From Kordiimonadaceae bacterium UBA4441 (GTDB lineage: Bacteria > Pseudomonadota > Alphaproteobacteria > Sphingomonadales > Emcibacteraceae): a stretch of 64,000 bases of DNA. The notes below the pieces were generated by a model, which did not search any database, had not been told where the DNA came from, and saw only the letters and a list, made by a program, of their open reading frames with translations. This document shows, piece by piece, positions 45,469 to 54,661 of this stretch. The translations under genes and the position numbers were made by a program. The DNA is taken from contig DGPL01000020.1 of assembly GCA_002390425.1 (NCBI GenBank), positions 1-64,000 on the forward strand. Direction: 5' to 3'. Positions within the stretch are counted from its first letter, which is position 1, and each line of letters begins with the position of its first letter.

Positions 45469-45999
45469 ATGTCACTAAACACCAAAATGTTCTTAAAGAC
45501 TTTGGCTCTATCTTCGGCGGGTTTTGTTCTAATGTCTTGTTCAGAACAAGCATCAGAAAATGAAGCCACTGCAGAAGATACAATGGCTCAAATGACAGAA
45601 GAAGCGGAGCAAGTAATGAGCGATACATCATCTTTCCTTGAAGAAAACAAATCTAAACCTGGTATTGAAGTCACTGGAAGTGGTCTACAATATAAAGTCC
45701 TTCTTGAAGGAACAGGTAAACGTCCAATGGCTACAGATAGAGTTACAGTTCATTATGAAGGCACCTTAACTGACGGCACAGTATTTGATAGTTCTTATCA
45801 GCGTGGTCAGCCAATTGACTTCGGTCTAAATCAGGTTATTCGTGGCTGGACGGAAGGCGTTCAACTTATGCAAGAAGGCGCAAAATATAAATTCTTCATT
45901 CCTTCTGAATTAGCATATGGCCCACGCGGCACACCCGGAGGTCCAATTGGCCCCAACGAAGATCTTATTTTTACTGTTGAACTTATTCGTGTAAATTAA
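45469..45999 (+). CDS. FKBP-type peptidyl-prolyl isomerase lipoprotein
   Basis: 176 residues from ATG 45469, with TGGAG upstream; an ATG four codons earlier is possible. A lipoprotein signal ends at MSC near residue 24. An acidic linker then leads to an FKBP domain with DRVTVHYEGTLTDGTVFDSSYQRGQPIDF and FIPSELAYGPRG, covering the usual active-site Tyr, Phe, Asp and Trp positions. It assists folding of envelope proteins. A strong terminator follows. Confidence 0.92.
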   Translation: MSLNTKMFLKTLALSSAGFVLMSCSEQASENEATAEDTMAQMTEEAEQVMSDTSSFLEENKSKPGIEVTGSGLQYKVLLEGTGKRPMATDRVTVHYEGTLTDGTVFDSSYQRGQPIDFGLNQVIRGWTEGVQLMQEGAKYKFFIPSELAYGPRGTPGGPIGPNEDLIFTVELIRVN

Positions 46000-46026
46000 T
46001 AATTACACAATTTAAAAAAGAAAAAA

Positions 46027-46053
46027 AAGGAGGCTAAACATAGCCTCCTTTTT
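46027..46053 (+). terminator. Intrinsic terminator of the FKBP gene
   Basis: AAGGAGGCTA (46027-46036) and TAGCCTCCTT (46041-46050) form a 10-bp stem with an AACA loop, ending in five T. It lies 28 bases after the stop codon. Confidence 0.92.
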
Positions 46054-46060
46054 AGTATTA

Positions 46061-46118
46061 GTGACCCCGGCTGGTATTCGCACAAATTGTGAGGGGGAAA
46101 GTTTATACAGAATAAACC
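46061..46118. other. Intergenic segment with two short hairpins
   Basis: CACAAATTGTG (46081-46091) sits inside flanking CCCC (46065-46068) and GGGG (46093-46096), giving a nested stem. A second stem GTTTAT/ATAAAC lies at 46101-46117. No promoter is evident and no product can be named. Confidence 0.35.
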
Positions 46119-46166
46119 GAGGGCACTAGACGCATTTACTAACTTTACAAAACATAAGATACTCGT

Positions 46167-46649
46167 TTAAATACGGTCATTTACAATCTTCCAATTGCCG
46201 TCTGGCTGACGACAGGCCTTACCATAGGCTTCTTGTACTTCACCGCCTATCGTTACAGTTTGCTGGTATTCACGGCAATATTGACCATTATCATTTTGAA
46301 CAGCCGGACTTGGCGTATAACTACCGGAATTGCCACTATCTGGATTGTACCAAGTTGAAACCTGACCAGACGGATAATTCTCAAACGCAACTTGCTGAGC
46401 CTGATACATCTTCATACGGTCCGCTTCATCTAATTTCTTACCAATATTATTACCGACAGCAGCACCAACTACAGCACCGGTCATCATCGCAAATGCTTTT
46501 CCATCAGAACTTGCTCCATCACCAGCAATAGCAGATCCAACAACGGCACCACCTAACATACCGAGAAATGTTCCAAATCCTTCGTTTGACCCCTGCTCAC
46601 ATGCAGAGAGTGTGAAAGCGCATAAAATTATTGCTGATACTTTTTTCAT
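46167..46649 (-). CDS. Glycine-zipper lipoprotein (rickettsial 17 kDa antigen-like)
   Basis: 160 residues. Signal peptide with lipobox LSAC (Cys17). Two Gly-zipper stretches follow (GTFLGMLGGAVVGSAIAG and MTGAVVGAAVGNNIGKKLD), then a C-terminal domain with CREYQQTVTIGGEVQEAYGKAC, as in the rickettsial 17 kDa surface antigen family. Probably an outer-membrane lipoprotein that stabilises the envelope. Confidence 0.9.
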   Translation of the reverse strand: MKKVSAIILCAFTLSACEQGSNEGFGTFLGMLGGAVVGSAIAGDGASSDGKAFAMMTGAVVGAAVGNNIGKKLDEADRMKMYQAQQVAFENYPSGQVSTWYNPDSGNSGSYTPSPAVQNDNGQYCREYQQTVTIGGEVQEAYGKACRQPDGNWKIVNDRI

Positions 46650-46750
46650 ATTGCTATCCTTACTCTTTAATTATGTAAAAAGAATAACAAACCTAAAATT
46701 AATGAATTCTGAATATCGAGTTCAGGAAAGGTAAGGATTAATTCATAAAA

Positions 46751-48139
46751 CTATACTGATGGTAGTATTAATTTTGCCAACAATCCCTTATTGGTAGCAT
46801 CTCTTGAATTATCATCCAAACGAATTGATCCATCATATAATGCTGATAAATCTTTAACAATTGAAAGGCCAAGTCCAGTTCCAGGTTTTTGTTCATCAAG
46901 CCTTTCACCGCGCATAAAGACAGCTTCTCTCTCTTTTTTATCTATTCCTGGTCCATCATCGAAAATCTTTATCTGAAGGTTATTGTTAATTTTTTCACAC
47001 TCTACAACGACTTTTTTTGATGCCCACTTTGCTGCGTTTTCCATCAAGTTGCCCACCATATCCTCAAAATCATTAGCATCACCTTTAAATATCATGCTGA
47101 CTTCGGGTGAAATTTTCCTAACTTCAATGGTCTTATCTTGATGTATCTTATTTAATGCCCTTGCAATATTCTCAATTGACGGCATGATTTGGCTATGACC
47201 GCTTAACGTTTTTAAATTGGCTGCTGCGCGTGCTCTTTTTAAATAATGGTCCACATGCTTATGCATGGTGTCGGTTTGTTTTTTTACTGTATCCGACATT
47301 TTATTATCTTCATTCATACGCGCTTCGTTTTTTAAGACCGCAAGTGGCGTTTTTAAGGCATGAGCAAGGTTCCCTACCTGCGTCCTAGAGCGAGCAATTA
47401 TTTCGTTATTATGATCTATAAGGGCATTTAATTCATCAGCAAGGGGTTGAATTTCACTAGGAAAATCTGTCGGTAAATATTCTTTATCTCCGCTTCGAAC
47501 TTGACTAAGCGTTTCTTTAATATGCCCAAGAGGTTTTAACCCTAAAAATACTTGCAATAATGATGCAGACAATAACCCTATACCCAAAGCCGAAAGCCCA
47601 ATTAACAATATATTATCAAAACGGCTGGCTTGTTCGTTGATTTCGATTGTATCGACAGCGACTATAAAACGATATACTACCTCGCTATCAGGGATGGTAA
47701 TATCACGCTCGATTACCCTTAACATTTGCTGCTCAGGTCCAATTGCATCACGCAAACGGGTTTGAGTAATATCTTCCGAAAAATCTACTTCAAGATTCAC
47801 ATCCCATAATGAACGCGACCGGACTGGATTAAATCCTTCCGGTGCTATTTGCCAATACCATCCTGAGTATGGTTGTTCAAACCTAGGATCCACCATCGTT
47901 CTTGAAAAATTAAGTTCTGTGGTTTCATCATCAAGACTAATCCCGATTAAATTATCTAAAAGTCCACTTAAACGATTGTCAAAATTTTGTTCTAAAGTAT
48001 CTCGAAAAACCAGAGAAAGAAGATATCCCCCAATTACCAATGCCAATACCGTCCAAACTGCAGATATTGTAACAAGGCGCACCCATAATGAACGGCGTTT
48101 CGTTGTAGTTGGTATATTTTTATCCTTATTCAGCGACAA
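46751..48139 (-). CDS. PhoQ-like sensor histidine kinase
   Basis: 462 residues. Two membrane helices (about 22-45 and 178-200) bracket a periplasmic sensor; then HAMP, a dimerisation domain with phospho-acceptor His260 in NLAHALKTPLAVL, which is the PhoQ-type H box, and a HATPase domain with NLMENAAKWA, DDGPGID and GTGLGLSIV. The signal is unknown. It overlaps the response regulator by 14 bases. Confidence 0.92.
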   Translation of the reverse strand: MSLNKDKNIPTTTKRRSLWVRLVTISAVWTVLALVIGGYLLSLVFRDTLEQNFDNRLSGLLDNLIGISLDDETTELNFSRTMVDPRFEQPYSGWYWQIAPEGFNPVRSRSLWDVNLEVDFSEDITQTRLRDAIGPEQQMLRVIERDITIPDSEVVYRFIVAVDTIEINEQASRFDNILLIGLSALGIGLLSASLLQVFLGLKPLGHIKETLSQVRSGDKEYLPTDFPSEIQPLADELNALIDHNNEIIARSRTQVGNLAHALKTPLAVLKNEARMNEDNKMSDTVKKQTDTMHKHVDHYLKRARAAANLKTLSGHSQIMPSIENIARALNKIHQDKTIEVRKISPEVSMIFKGDANDFEDMVGNLMENAAKWASKKVVVECEKINNNLQIKIFDDGPGIDKKEREAVFMRGERLDEQKPGTGLGLSIVKDLSALYDGSIRLDDNSRDATNKGLLAKLILPSV

Positions 48140-48785
48140 GCTGATACCCCAGACCTCTAATTGTTTTAATTATATCAATTCCGATTTTTTTACGAACCCG
48201 TGTCACAAAAACTTCAATAGTATTTGAATCCCTATCGAAATCTTGATCATAAATATGTTCAGTAAGTTCCGTTCTGGAAATGACCTTATTCGGATGATGC
48301 ATCATATAGGAAAGCAGTTTATATTCTTGTGCGGTCAGTTTTATTGGCATGCCATCTACTGTCACTTTTGATGAAGCACTATTGAGCGTTAAACCCTTAA
48401 TTGATATTTCAGGCGAAGCCTGTCCTGCAGCGCGTCTTATCAGTGCACGAATGCGGGCGAGAACTTCTTCTATCTGGAATGGTTTTGGCACATAATCATC
48501 TGCACCTGCATTGAGCCCTGTTACTTTCTCGGACCAGCCATCACGTGCGGTTAGGATCAGAACTGGCGTATCAATTCCTTTTTCTCTCCATTTTTTAAGT
48601 ATGCTGATACCGTCCATGACTGGCAATCCTAGATCTAAAATGATCGCATCATAACTTTCCGTTTCACCTAAAAAATGCACGTCTTCACCATCCATAGAAG
48701 CGTCCACTGCATACCCAGAATCTTCTAAAAAACTTTTGAGCTGTCTTGATAAATCTGGATCATCTTCAGCGAGTAACAATCTCAT
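48126..48785 (-). CDS. OmpR/PhoP-type response regulator
   Basis: 219 residues. Receiver domain with acidic triad EDD (7-9), phospho-acceptor Asp51 (ILDLGLPVMDG) and the YVPKPF Lys; a winged-helix DNA-binding domain follows, with YKLLSYMMHHPNKVISRTEL and TIEVFVTRVRKKIG. It pairs with the PhoQ-like kinase downstream and the PepSY protein upstream, a common PhoP/PhoQ operon layout. Confidence 0.94.
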   Translation of the reverse strand: MRLLLAEDDPDLSRQLKSFLEDSGYAVDASMDGEDVHFLGETESYDAIILDLGLPVMDGISILKKWREKGIDTPVLILTARDGWSEKVTGLNAGADDYVPKPFQIEEVLARIRALIRRAAGQASPEISIKGLTLNSASSKVTVDGMPIKLTAQEYKLLSYMMHHPNKVISRTELTEHIYDQDFDRDSNTIEVFVTRVRKKIGIDIIKTIRGLGYQLVAE

Positions 48786-48788
48786 TAA

Positions 48789-49196
48789 CTATCCTTTTAC
48801 ATCAATAATTTTTGCATTCTTAGCGTCTATTTTAACGGAAAGTAATTTTCCGGCATCGGTTAAAACCCTAACATCATAGAGGTAATTTATACCTTCCCTT
48901 TTAGGGACTAAGAGCCTTACATCAACAATTTTTCCAGGGTATTCAGATTGTACCGCTTTACGAATAACCGACAATGATAAAATATTTCCAGAGCGAACTG
49001 CGTCTCTTGCCTGATCATGCCTGAAAAATTGATCCGGTATTCTGAGGCGCTCCTGAGGGGATTGAGAAACTGACCTCGTCCCCAATTCCCTGGGTTGAGG
49101 TATTTCACGTATTTCTTGAGAAAACCCATCAAGAGGCATAGCTATAAACATAACCATTAAAGCCAATATGTGCGCAGTGATTCTAAACATACCCAA
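48789..49196 (-). CDS. PepSY-domain periplasmic protein
   Basis: 135 residues with a signal peptide (cut near GFSQ, about 26). The second half (LSLSVIRKAVQSEYPGKIVDVRLL, then YLYDVRVLTDAGKLLSVKIDAKNAKI) is a PepSY domain. Small PepSY proteins beside PhoPQ-like systems may act as periplasmic inhibitors or sensors. It is first in the operon; three bases separate it from the response regulator. Confidence 0.85.
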   Translation of the reverse strand: MGMFRITAHILALMVMFIAMPLDGFSQEIREIPQPRELGTRSVSQSPQERLRIPDQFFRHDQARDAVRSGNILSLSVIRKAVQSEYPGKIVDVRLLVPKREGINYLYDVRVLTDAGKLLSVKIDAKNAKIIDVKG

Positions 49197-49410
49197 ATAC
49201 TACCTAAATTCTTCTTAATATAGGATGAATAAGAATTGGGTGTTTAGCTTATTAACCTATTCTATATATTAAAATTATAGTATTAATCTGTCTTAAATTA
49301 AACCTTAAATAAGCAGCATTATTTGTTACTACATTCATAATCAACTTGTATGGTAAGAATATACATGTAAAACACATAATATTATTAGTTGATTATTATC
49401 TAGGAAAATA

Positions 49411-50367
49411 ATGCGAGGCTTATTTTTATTTAGCATTGTTATCATCATTTATGGGTCGTTATTTCCATTTGATTTTCAATTTGAAAATTTGGCACAAAAT
49501 GACAGGCGAACAATTTTTTCAACAAATATCTTTGGTGCTAGAATAGCAGATATTTTAAGCAATGTTTTATTATTCCTGCCACTTGGTTTTGCCGGCAGTG
49601 AACTGATTTCAAGAAATAAAAATGAACAAAAATATTATTTTTTATTATGTTTTTGTTCTTTTATATTGGCTCTAGGTGTTCAAATTTTACAAATATATAT
49701 TCCGCAAAGATATCCAGCACTTTATGACGTGCTCTGGAATATGGTAGGTACATTTCTTGGTATATTAACCGCAAATTTAATGGCTCGGCATTATTCACAC
49801 ATCCTTAAATCTGATCACAAAATTTCATTATTTATATTATTAATGGGATGGGTTTTCTTTTTATTAACACCATTTATTTTTAGTTTCGAAAAAGCAACTT
49901 TAATGGCAAACATATCTAGTCATTTAAACATAGAAAAATATAAAATTGAAAATATCCTAATGTTTACCGCTATCTGGATAGTCTTTGGTAAGTTGCTTGA
50001 GGAAATGATTTATATAAGAAAAAAATTGTTTTTCTCATTAGAGGCTATTTTTATCATCATGATAATATTGAAAATGTTTGTTTTCCGTAACGTTATCGAG
50101 CCAGAAATTTTTACGGGAGGGATCATTGCTATTCTCCTACTACTTAGCAAGCTCTTTCTCAAAATAAACGTATATAAATTGGCTCTAATAATTTTACTTC
50201 CTATGATGTTTTATAATTGTCTTTATCCTTTCGAGTTTATTGAGAACCCCTATAAAAAATTTGTATGGATTCCATTTGGCGAAATATTTACCCCAGACAT
50301 TCTCCAAACTCTAAGAACTCTTTCTTATAAGTTCTTTGTATATGGAGCGATTATATGGTGTTTTTAA
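49411..50367 (+). CDS. VanZ-domain membrane protein, interrupted by an in-frame stop
   Basis: 318 residues with many helices. The first VanZ-like unit (about 1-120) has IYGSLFPFDF, LSNVLLFLPLGFAG and IYIPQRYPALYDVLWNMVGTFLG. A second unit starts near 260 (YNCLYPFEF...WIPFGEIF) and is cut by a TAA at 50365-50367. The same frame stays open for 65 more codons with the rest of that unit, so the ancestral protein was about 384 residues. VanZ proteins are linked to glycopeptide and antimicrobial-peptide tolerance, but many are uncharacterised. Confidence 0.72.
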   Translation: MRGLFLFSIVIIIYGSLFPFDFQFENLAQNDRRTIFSTNIFGARIADILSNVLLFLPLGFAGSELISRNKNEQKYYFLLCFCSFILALGVQILQIYIPQRYPALYDVLWNMVGTFLGILTANLMARHYSHILKSDHKISLFILLMGWVFFLLTPFIFSFEKATLMANISSHLNIEKYKIENILMFTAIWIVFGKLLEEMIYIRKKLFFSLEAIFIIMIILKMFVFRNVIEPEIFTGGIIAILLLLSKLFLKINVYKLALIILLPMMFYNCLYPFEFIENPYKKFVWIPFGEIFTPDILQTLRTLSYKFFVYGAIIWCF

Positions 50368-50565
50368 AAAAGTTATCCAAATGCAAAATGGATCATATAT
50401 ATTTTAATCGCATATGCAGGATTAATTGAAATATTACAACATTTTACGCTTTTTCGAATAGGTGGATTAACCGAAATATTAATCGTTATATTATTATATA
50501 ATTTCTTACCACGCGAGACTGCTAATTTTGATTTAAAAACAGAAGATAAGAGTGCTATTAGATAA
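50368..50565 (+). pseudogene. In-frame 3' remainder of the VanZ gene after the premature TAA
   Basis: Directly after the TAA the same frame runs 65 codons to a TAA at 50563-50565. It encodes a membrane helix, AYAGLIEILQHFTLFRIGGL (the conserved E-x2-Q and R/G of VanZ), another helix, and a polar tail. No start codon or ribosome site suits separate translation. Because the frame is unchanged, a substitution, not an indel, made the stop. Confidence 0.7.
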
Positions 50566-50637
50566 AACTCTTTTATCTTAGGTGCAAAAACTTATATAAA
50601 GTACAAAATGAATATGATTATCAGGAAACTCTTTTAA

Positions 50638-51792
50638 ATGGATAAAAATACATTACAAGAATTTTGGACACTTGTCCTTGATGTATGGAATAATGGACTA
50701 TACGGCATTGATGTTGGCAAAATTATAGCGGCATTACTTATTATATATATCTCAATGTTATTTAGACATTTATTTAGTCGAATTGTACTCGGTCGATTAA
50801 GAGCATTAACCAAAAAGACGAAATCTAAAATTGATGATGAAGTTATTGATGTAATTGAGAAACCAGTAGGTTTTCTTCCTATCGTCATAGGAATATTTTT
50901 TGCCACAGAAATTCTTAATTTAACAGGCAATCTTGCAGAAGGTGCCGATAACTTAAACCGTTCACTCATTACATTTAATATATTCTGGGCCTTTTATAAT
51001 GTTATTGGACCATTAAGTCTCACCTTTGGTAAGCTGAAAGATATTTTCTCATCAAGTATGATTAATTGGCTTATAAAAGCCATGCATGGACTATTCATAT
51101 TCCTTGGTGTTGCCTCAATTCTTGAAATTTGGGGAATTCAGGTCGCCCCGCTTATCGCTGGACTCGGTTTATTTGGTGTTGCAGTTGCACTAGGTGCACA
51201 AGATTTATTTAAAAATCTAATATCTGGTCTTTTTATCATTGGCGAAAAACGTTTCCATCCTGGTGACTGGGTCAAAATAGATGGTATCGTTGAAGGTACT
51301 GTTGAAGAGATAGGGTTTCGTACAACAACAATAATCAGATTTGATAAAGCGCCTGTTTATGTGCCAAATACAAAACTTTCAGATAATGCAGCAACCAATT
51401 TTTCACGCATGAGCCACCGACGCATTTTTTGGAAAATTGGTCTTCTCTACGATACGAGTAAAGACCAGTTGAAAAATATCAGGCAAGATATTGAAGATTA
51501 TATAATGGGGAATGATGAGTTTGCCCATCCACCAGAAGTTGCGACATTTGTACGCATTGATAGCTTTAATGATAGCTCGATTGATATTATGCTCTATTGT
51601 TTTACAAAAACCACTGTCTGGGGCGAATGGCTCGAAATTAAAGAGAGATTGGCTCTAAAAATTAAAGAAATAGTCGAACATCATGAAAGTAACTTTGCTT
51701 ATCCAAGCCAATCTATTTATATCGAAAACTTGCCTGATAATAACATTGCAGAGAAAGCAGAAGCGTTTATAGCCGAAGAAAAAAAGACTTAA
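50638..51792 (+). CDS. MscS-family mechanosensitive channel
   Basis: 384 residues. About four to five helices; the pore helix region (APLIAGLGLFGVAVALGAQDLFKNLISGLFI) has the Gly/Ala pattern of MscS TM3, followed by the beta domain (FHPGDWVKIDGIVEGTVEEIGFRTTTI) and a C-terminal alpha/beta domain. It releases solutes on osmotic downshock. It stands alone downstream of the broken VanZ gene and converges with the dihydroorotase homologue. Confidence 0.92.
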   Translation: MDKNTLQEFWTLVLDVWNNGLYGIDVGKIIAALLIIYISMLFRHLFSRIVLGRLRALTKKTKSKIDDEVIDVIEKPVGFLPIVIGIFFATEILNLTGNLAEGADNLNRSLITFNIFWAFYNVIGPLSLTFGKLKDIFSSSMINWLIKAMHGLFIFLGVASILEIWGIQVAPLIAGLGLFGVAVALGAQDLFKNLISGLFIIGEKRFHPGDWVKIDGIVEGTVEEIGFRTTTIIRFDKAPVYVPNTKLSDNAATNFSRMSHRRIFWKIGLLYDTSKDQLKNIRQDIEDYIMGNDEFAHPPEVATFVRIDSFNDSSIDIMLYCFTKTTVWGEWLEIKERLALKIKEIVEHHESNFAYPSQSIYIENLPDNNIAEKAEAFIAEEKKT

Positions 51793-53052
51793 TCATTCAT
51801 CCTCATATTCAGTGAATGTGTCCGTAAATTTTATAGTCTCTCCAACGGTACTATTAGTGAGATGACCATCCCACATGGCAAACTCGCCTCTGATCATAGT
51901 GGCTGTGACCTTGCCAGATATTTCCGCACCCGCATGGTGATCCCATCCGCAACCGCTTTCCACATCTTCGTCATCAAAGGTCCATTTTTCATTTAAGTTA
52001 CAAATGGCAAAATCAGCATCATAGCCAACCGCAATACGGCCTTTTTTCGCTATATTAAAGGCGCGGGCAGGACCTGCGCTGGTTAAGTCTATTAACGTAT
52101 TTAAGGATATAGATCCGTTACTCACCTGATCTAACATTAATGGCAGTAAAGTTTGAACGCTTGGTGCGCCTGATATACTATCAGGATACTCCTTCTCTTT
52201 TTCATTTGTGGTAACGGGTTTATGAAATGAAGAAACCATATCAACGATACCATTAGTAAGTGCTTTCCATAAACCAATACGGTTCTCTTCATCATGAATT
52301 GGGGGATCGATTTGAGCATATTCATGAAAATGCTGATAACACTCTGGTCCACTTAAAAATAAATGATGTTGCGATAATGAAACTGTAACTAATTCTTTAT
52401 AGGCAGCTATCATGCCTAGTTCTTTTGCCGTTGACACATGCATTAGATGCACAGGGTGCCCCGCTCCACGGGCAATAGCTGATATGCGCCTGTTTGCTTC
52501 AATTGATACTTTTTCATTATGCCAATTTGGATGACTTTCAACATTACCGTTTATAATTTTATCTTTACGCTTTTCTAATTCATAGAAATCTTCTGAATGT
52601 ATACTAACGCGACGCTTGGACTTTTTTAAAAGCATATGAAGGTCTTTATCACTAACAAGCGAATTGGGATCTGACATTGAAACATATATCCCTGCGATCC
52701 CGTCATTCATTTCTTGCTCTGTGATGTCATCAATATTTTCTTTAGTAGCGTTTAGAAAATAAGCATAATCAATAGGCGAATTATCATTTAACTCACCAAA
52801 CATTAATGCTGACGTCACACCTCCGCGAACAGCAGCGCGTAATTCGTTTTCGGGAGTATCTATAATATGAAAATCCGTATCAATCACTCCAGGCAGAATA
52901 TACAAATCGCTCACATCTACTTCGGATTTTGCCGATAATCCTTTTAAATCGCCTATAGCAACAATGATACCGTCACGAACAGCAATATCTTTTCGTTCTA
53001 CCCCTTGATGCGAAACGACAGTCCCACCTTTCATAATTACGTCTATACTCAA
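51793..53052 (-). CDS. Dihydroorotase-like amidohydrolase with lost catalytic residues
   Basis: 419 residues, the length of class I dihydroorotases. The overall fold is kept (PGVID, GGVTSALMFGEL, HLMHVST with H205, SGAPSVQTLLPLMLD). The metal motif HxHFREPG is D60-F-H62-IIDTPE here, so the first His and the substrate Arg are gone, and the SDHAPH motif reads S275-F276-H277-KPV, so the catalytic Asp is Phe. It is probably a non-catalytic homologue or an enzyme of different specificity. pyrD lies elsewhere in the window. Confidence 0.82.
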   Translation of the reverse strand: MSIDVIMKGGTVVSHQGVERKDIAVRDGIIVAIGDLKGLSAKSEVDVSDLYILPGVIDTDFHIIDTPENELRAAVRGGVTSALMFGELNDNSPIDYAYFLNATKENIDDITEQEMNDGIAGIYVSMSDPNSLVSDKDLHMLLKKSKRRVSIHSEDFYELEKRKDKIINGNVESHPNWHNEKVSIEANRRISAIARGAGHPVHLMHVSTAKELGMIAAYKELVTVSLSQHHLFLSGPECYQHFHEYAQIDPPIHDEENRIGLWKALTNGIVDMVSSFHKPVTTNEKEKEYPDSISGAPSVQTLLPLMLDQVSNGSISLNTLIDLTSAGPARAFNIAKKGRIAVGYDADFAICNLNEKWTFDDEDVESGCGWDHHAGAEISGKVTATMIRGEFAMWDGHLTNSTVGETIKFTDTFTEYEDE

Positions 53053-53136
53053 AAAAATATTCCTTTATGACTTTAAAATTCTGTTCCCCACCTTAAATCA
53101 ATGTTAGCTTATGACAATAATAATTAGAGAAGAATA

Positions 53137-53943
53137 ATGACAAATAAATATGAAATTCTCACTAACAGAGTAATTATCACTTTAAAAGGTCCAGAAAGGC
53201 ATTCCTTATTACAAGGGATAATTACAAATAACACTGACAGAATTAACGGCACAGATGCTGTATATGCGGCTATTTTAACGCCTCAAGGAAAATATCTTTA
53301 CGACTTTTTCTTATTTGAAACTGATGAAACAATATATCTCGACTGTGAAAAATCCTCTTTAACCAAACTCTTTCAAAAGCTATTAATGTACAGGTTGCGG
53401 TCTAATGTTGAAATCATAGACCAGTCTGAAAAATATATCGTTCTTAGCAGCGACGAAAAGCAGAATGGCATTAGCTTTATTGATCCACGTCATTCAGAAA
53501 TGGGCTATAGAATCATCCTTGAAAAAAGCCCCGACGGTGTAGCTGTCGAAGAATATCACGAGAGGCGTATAAGCCTAGGAATAGCCGAAGGAACAAATGA
53601 TTATATTCCTGAAAAAAGTATAATACTTGAGGGGCATTTCGAAGACCTCAATGGAGTAGATTTTGAAAAGGGTTGCTATGTTGGACAAGAGGTCATAGCG
53701 CGGATGAAATACCGTAGGAAAATCAAAAAACAAATGTTTCCCGTTAAACTAAATGGCGCGGCTCCTGAATTTGGCACAGACATAATTGATAATAATGGTA
53801 ATAAAGTTGGTGATATTCGCTCTAATGCAGGTGGTTTTGCTATTGCTCTCTTTCGAATAGATAAAATGGAAATGGGTAAATCATATGATTGTGGTGATAT
53901 TCAAGTGACTCCCTTTAAGCCGAACTGGATATCAAATGAATGA
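53137..53943 (+). CDS. ygfZ: Folate-binding Fe-S repair protein YgfZ/GcvT-like
   Basis: 268 residues. The diagnostic K178-G-C180-Y-V-G-Q-E motif is present, with the GcvT-like beginning (VIITLKGPERHSLLQGIITNN). YgfZ uses tetrahydrofolate and helps maintain Fe-S enzymes such as MiaB, whose gene lies at 10978. It overlaps tag by eight bases. The gene is shorter than E. coli YgfZ, as usual in alphaproteobacteria. Confidence 0.9.
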   Translation: MTNKYEILTNRVIITLKGPERHSLLQGIITNNTDRINGTDAVYAAILTPQGKYLYDFFLFETDETIYLDCEKSSLTKLFQKLLMYRLRSNVEIIDQSEKYIVLSSDEKQNGISFIDPRHSEMGYRIILEKSPDGVAVEEYHERRISLGIAEGTNDYIPEKSIILEGHFEDLNGVDFEKGCYVGQEVIARMKYRRKIKKQMFPVKLNGAAPEFGTDIIDNNGNKVGDIRSNAGGFAIALFRIDKMEMGKSYDCGDIQVTPFKPNWISNE

Positions 53944-54502
53944 GATAGTAAGATGTGACTGGTGTGGCACTGATCCAATTTATACGGCCTATCATGACGA
54001 AGAATGGGGAGTTCCCGTTTATGATAGTCGCGCGCTATGGGAAAAATTAATCCTTGATGGATTTCAAGCCGGTCTTTCATGGATCACAATCTTAAAAAGA
54101 CGAGATAATTTTATCAAAGCTTTTGATGGATTTGACCCTTCATTAATCGCAAAATACGATGAAAACGATATTGAGCGATTAATGAATGATAAAGGCATCA
54201 TCAGAAATCGACTTAAAATACTGGCAACCATACAAAATGCGAAAATCTATTTGGAAATTGAAACTGAAAAGGAAGGTGCCTTTTCAGAATTAATGTGGCG
54301 TTATACCGGTGGTATCGTTAAGAAAAATACTTTTACCACTATGGCTGAAATTCCGACGCAAAGCGCTGAATCAGAAGCCATGAGCAAAGACTTAAAAAAG
54401 CGTGGCTTTAAATTTTGTGGCCCGACAATCTGTTACGCATTTATTCAAGCCGTTGGCATTATTAATGACCATATTGTCACGTGTCATCGTTTTGGGAAAT
54501 AA
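53936..54502 (+). CDS. tag: DNA-3-methyladenine glycosylase I
   Basis: 188 residues. The zinc ligands C7, H20, H179 and C183 match those of E. coli Tag, with CDWCGTDPIYTAYHDEEWGVP at the start and the LDGFQAGLSWITIL active-site helix. It excises 3-methyladenine from alkylated DNA. It is translationally coupled to ygfZ through an eight-base overlap. Confidence 0.95.
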   Translation: MNEIVRCDWCGTDPIYTAYHDEEWGVPVYDSRALWEKLILDGFQAGLSWITILKRRDNFIKAFDGFDPSLIAKYDENDIERLMNDKGIIRNRLKILATIQNAKIYLEIETEKEGAFSELMWRYTGGIVKKNTFTTMAEIPTQSAESEAMSKDLKKRGFKFCGPTICYAFIQAVGIINDHIVTCHRFGK

Positions 54503-54512
54503 ATCATTTATA

Positions 54513-54553
54513 AAAGAAAACAGGCTAAGCCCTTGGGGGGGAAGCTTAGCCTG
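54513..54553 (-). terminator. Intrinsic terminator, probably of the mre-rod operon
   Basis: CAGGCTAAGC (54521-54530) and GCTTAGCCTG (54544-54553) form a perfect 10-bp stem with a 13-base loop containing seven G. On the minus strand the stem ends in TTTTCTTTTAT, so it terminates transcripts leaving rodA, about 108 bases past that stop. No T-run follows on the plus strand. Confidence 0.8.
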
Positions 54554-54661
54554 CCTATCTATTAGAGCTCGAAAGCTTATATAGATATATATTTTATATA
54601 TCTTTCTAATTTTTGATGCAATAGTTTTTTTGATTTTTTTTAGAAAATTTCATAAAGGCTT

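Noticed and set aside
50365..50367. TAA read as a sense codon (recoding)
   Set aside because: TAA ends many intact genes here (for example deacetylase, thiolase, FKBP), so a genome-wide reassignment is excluded; a local mutation is simpler.
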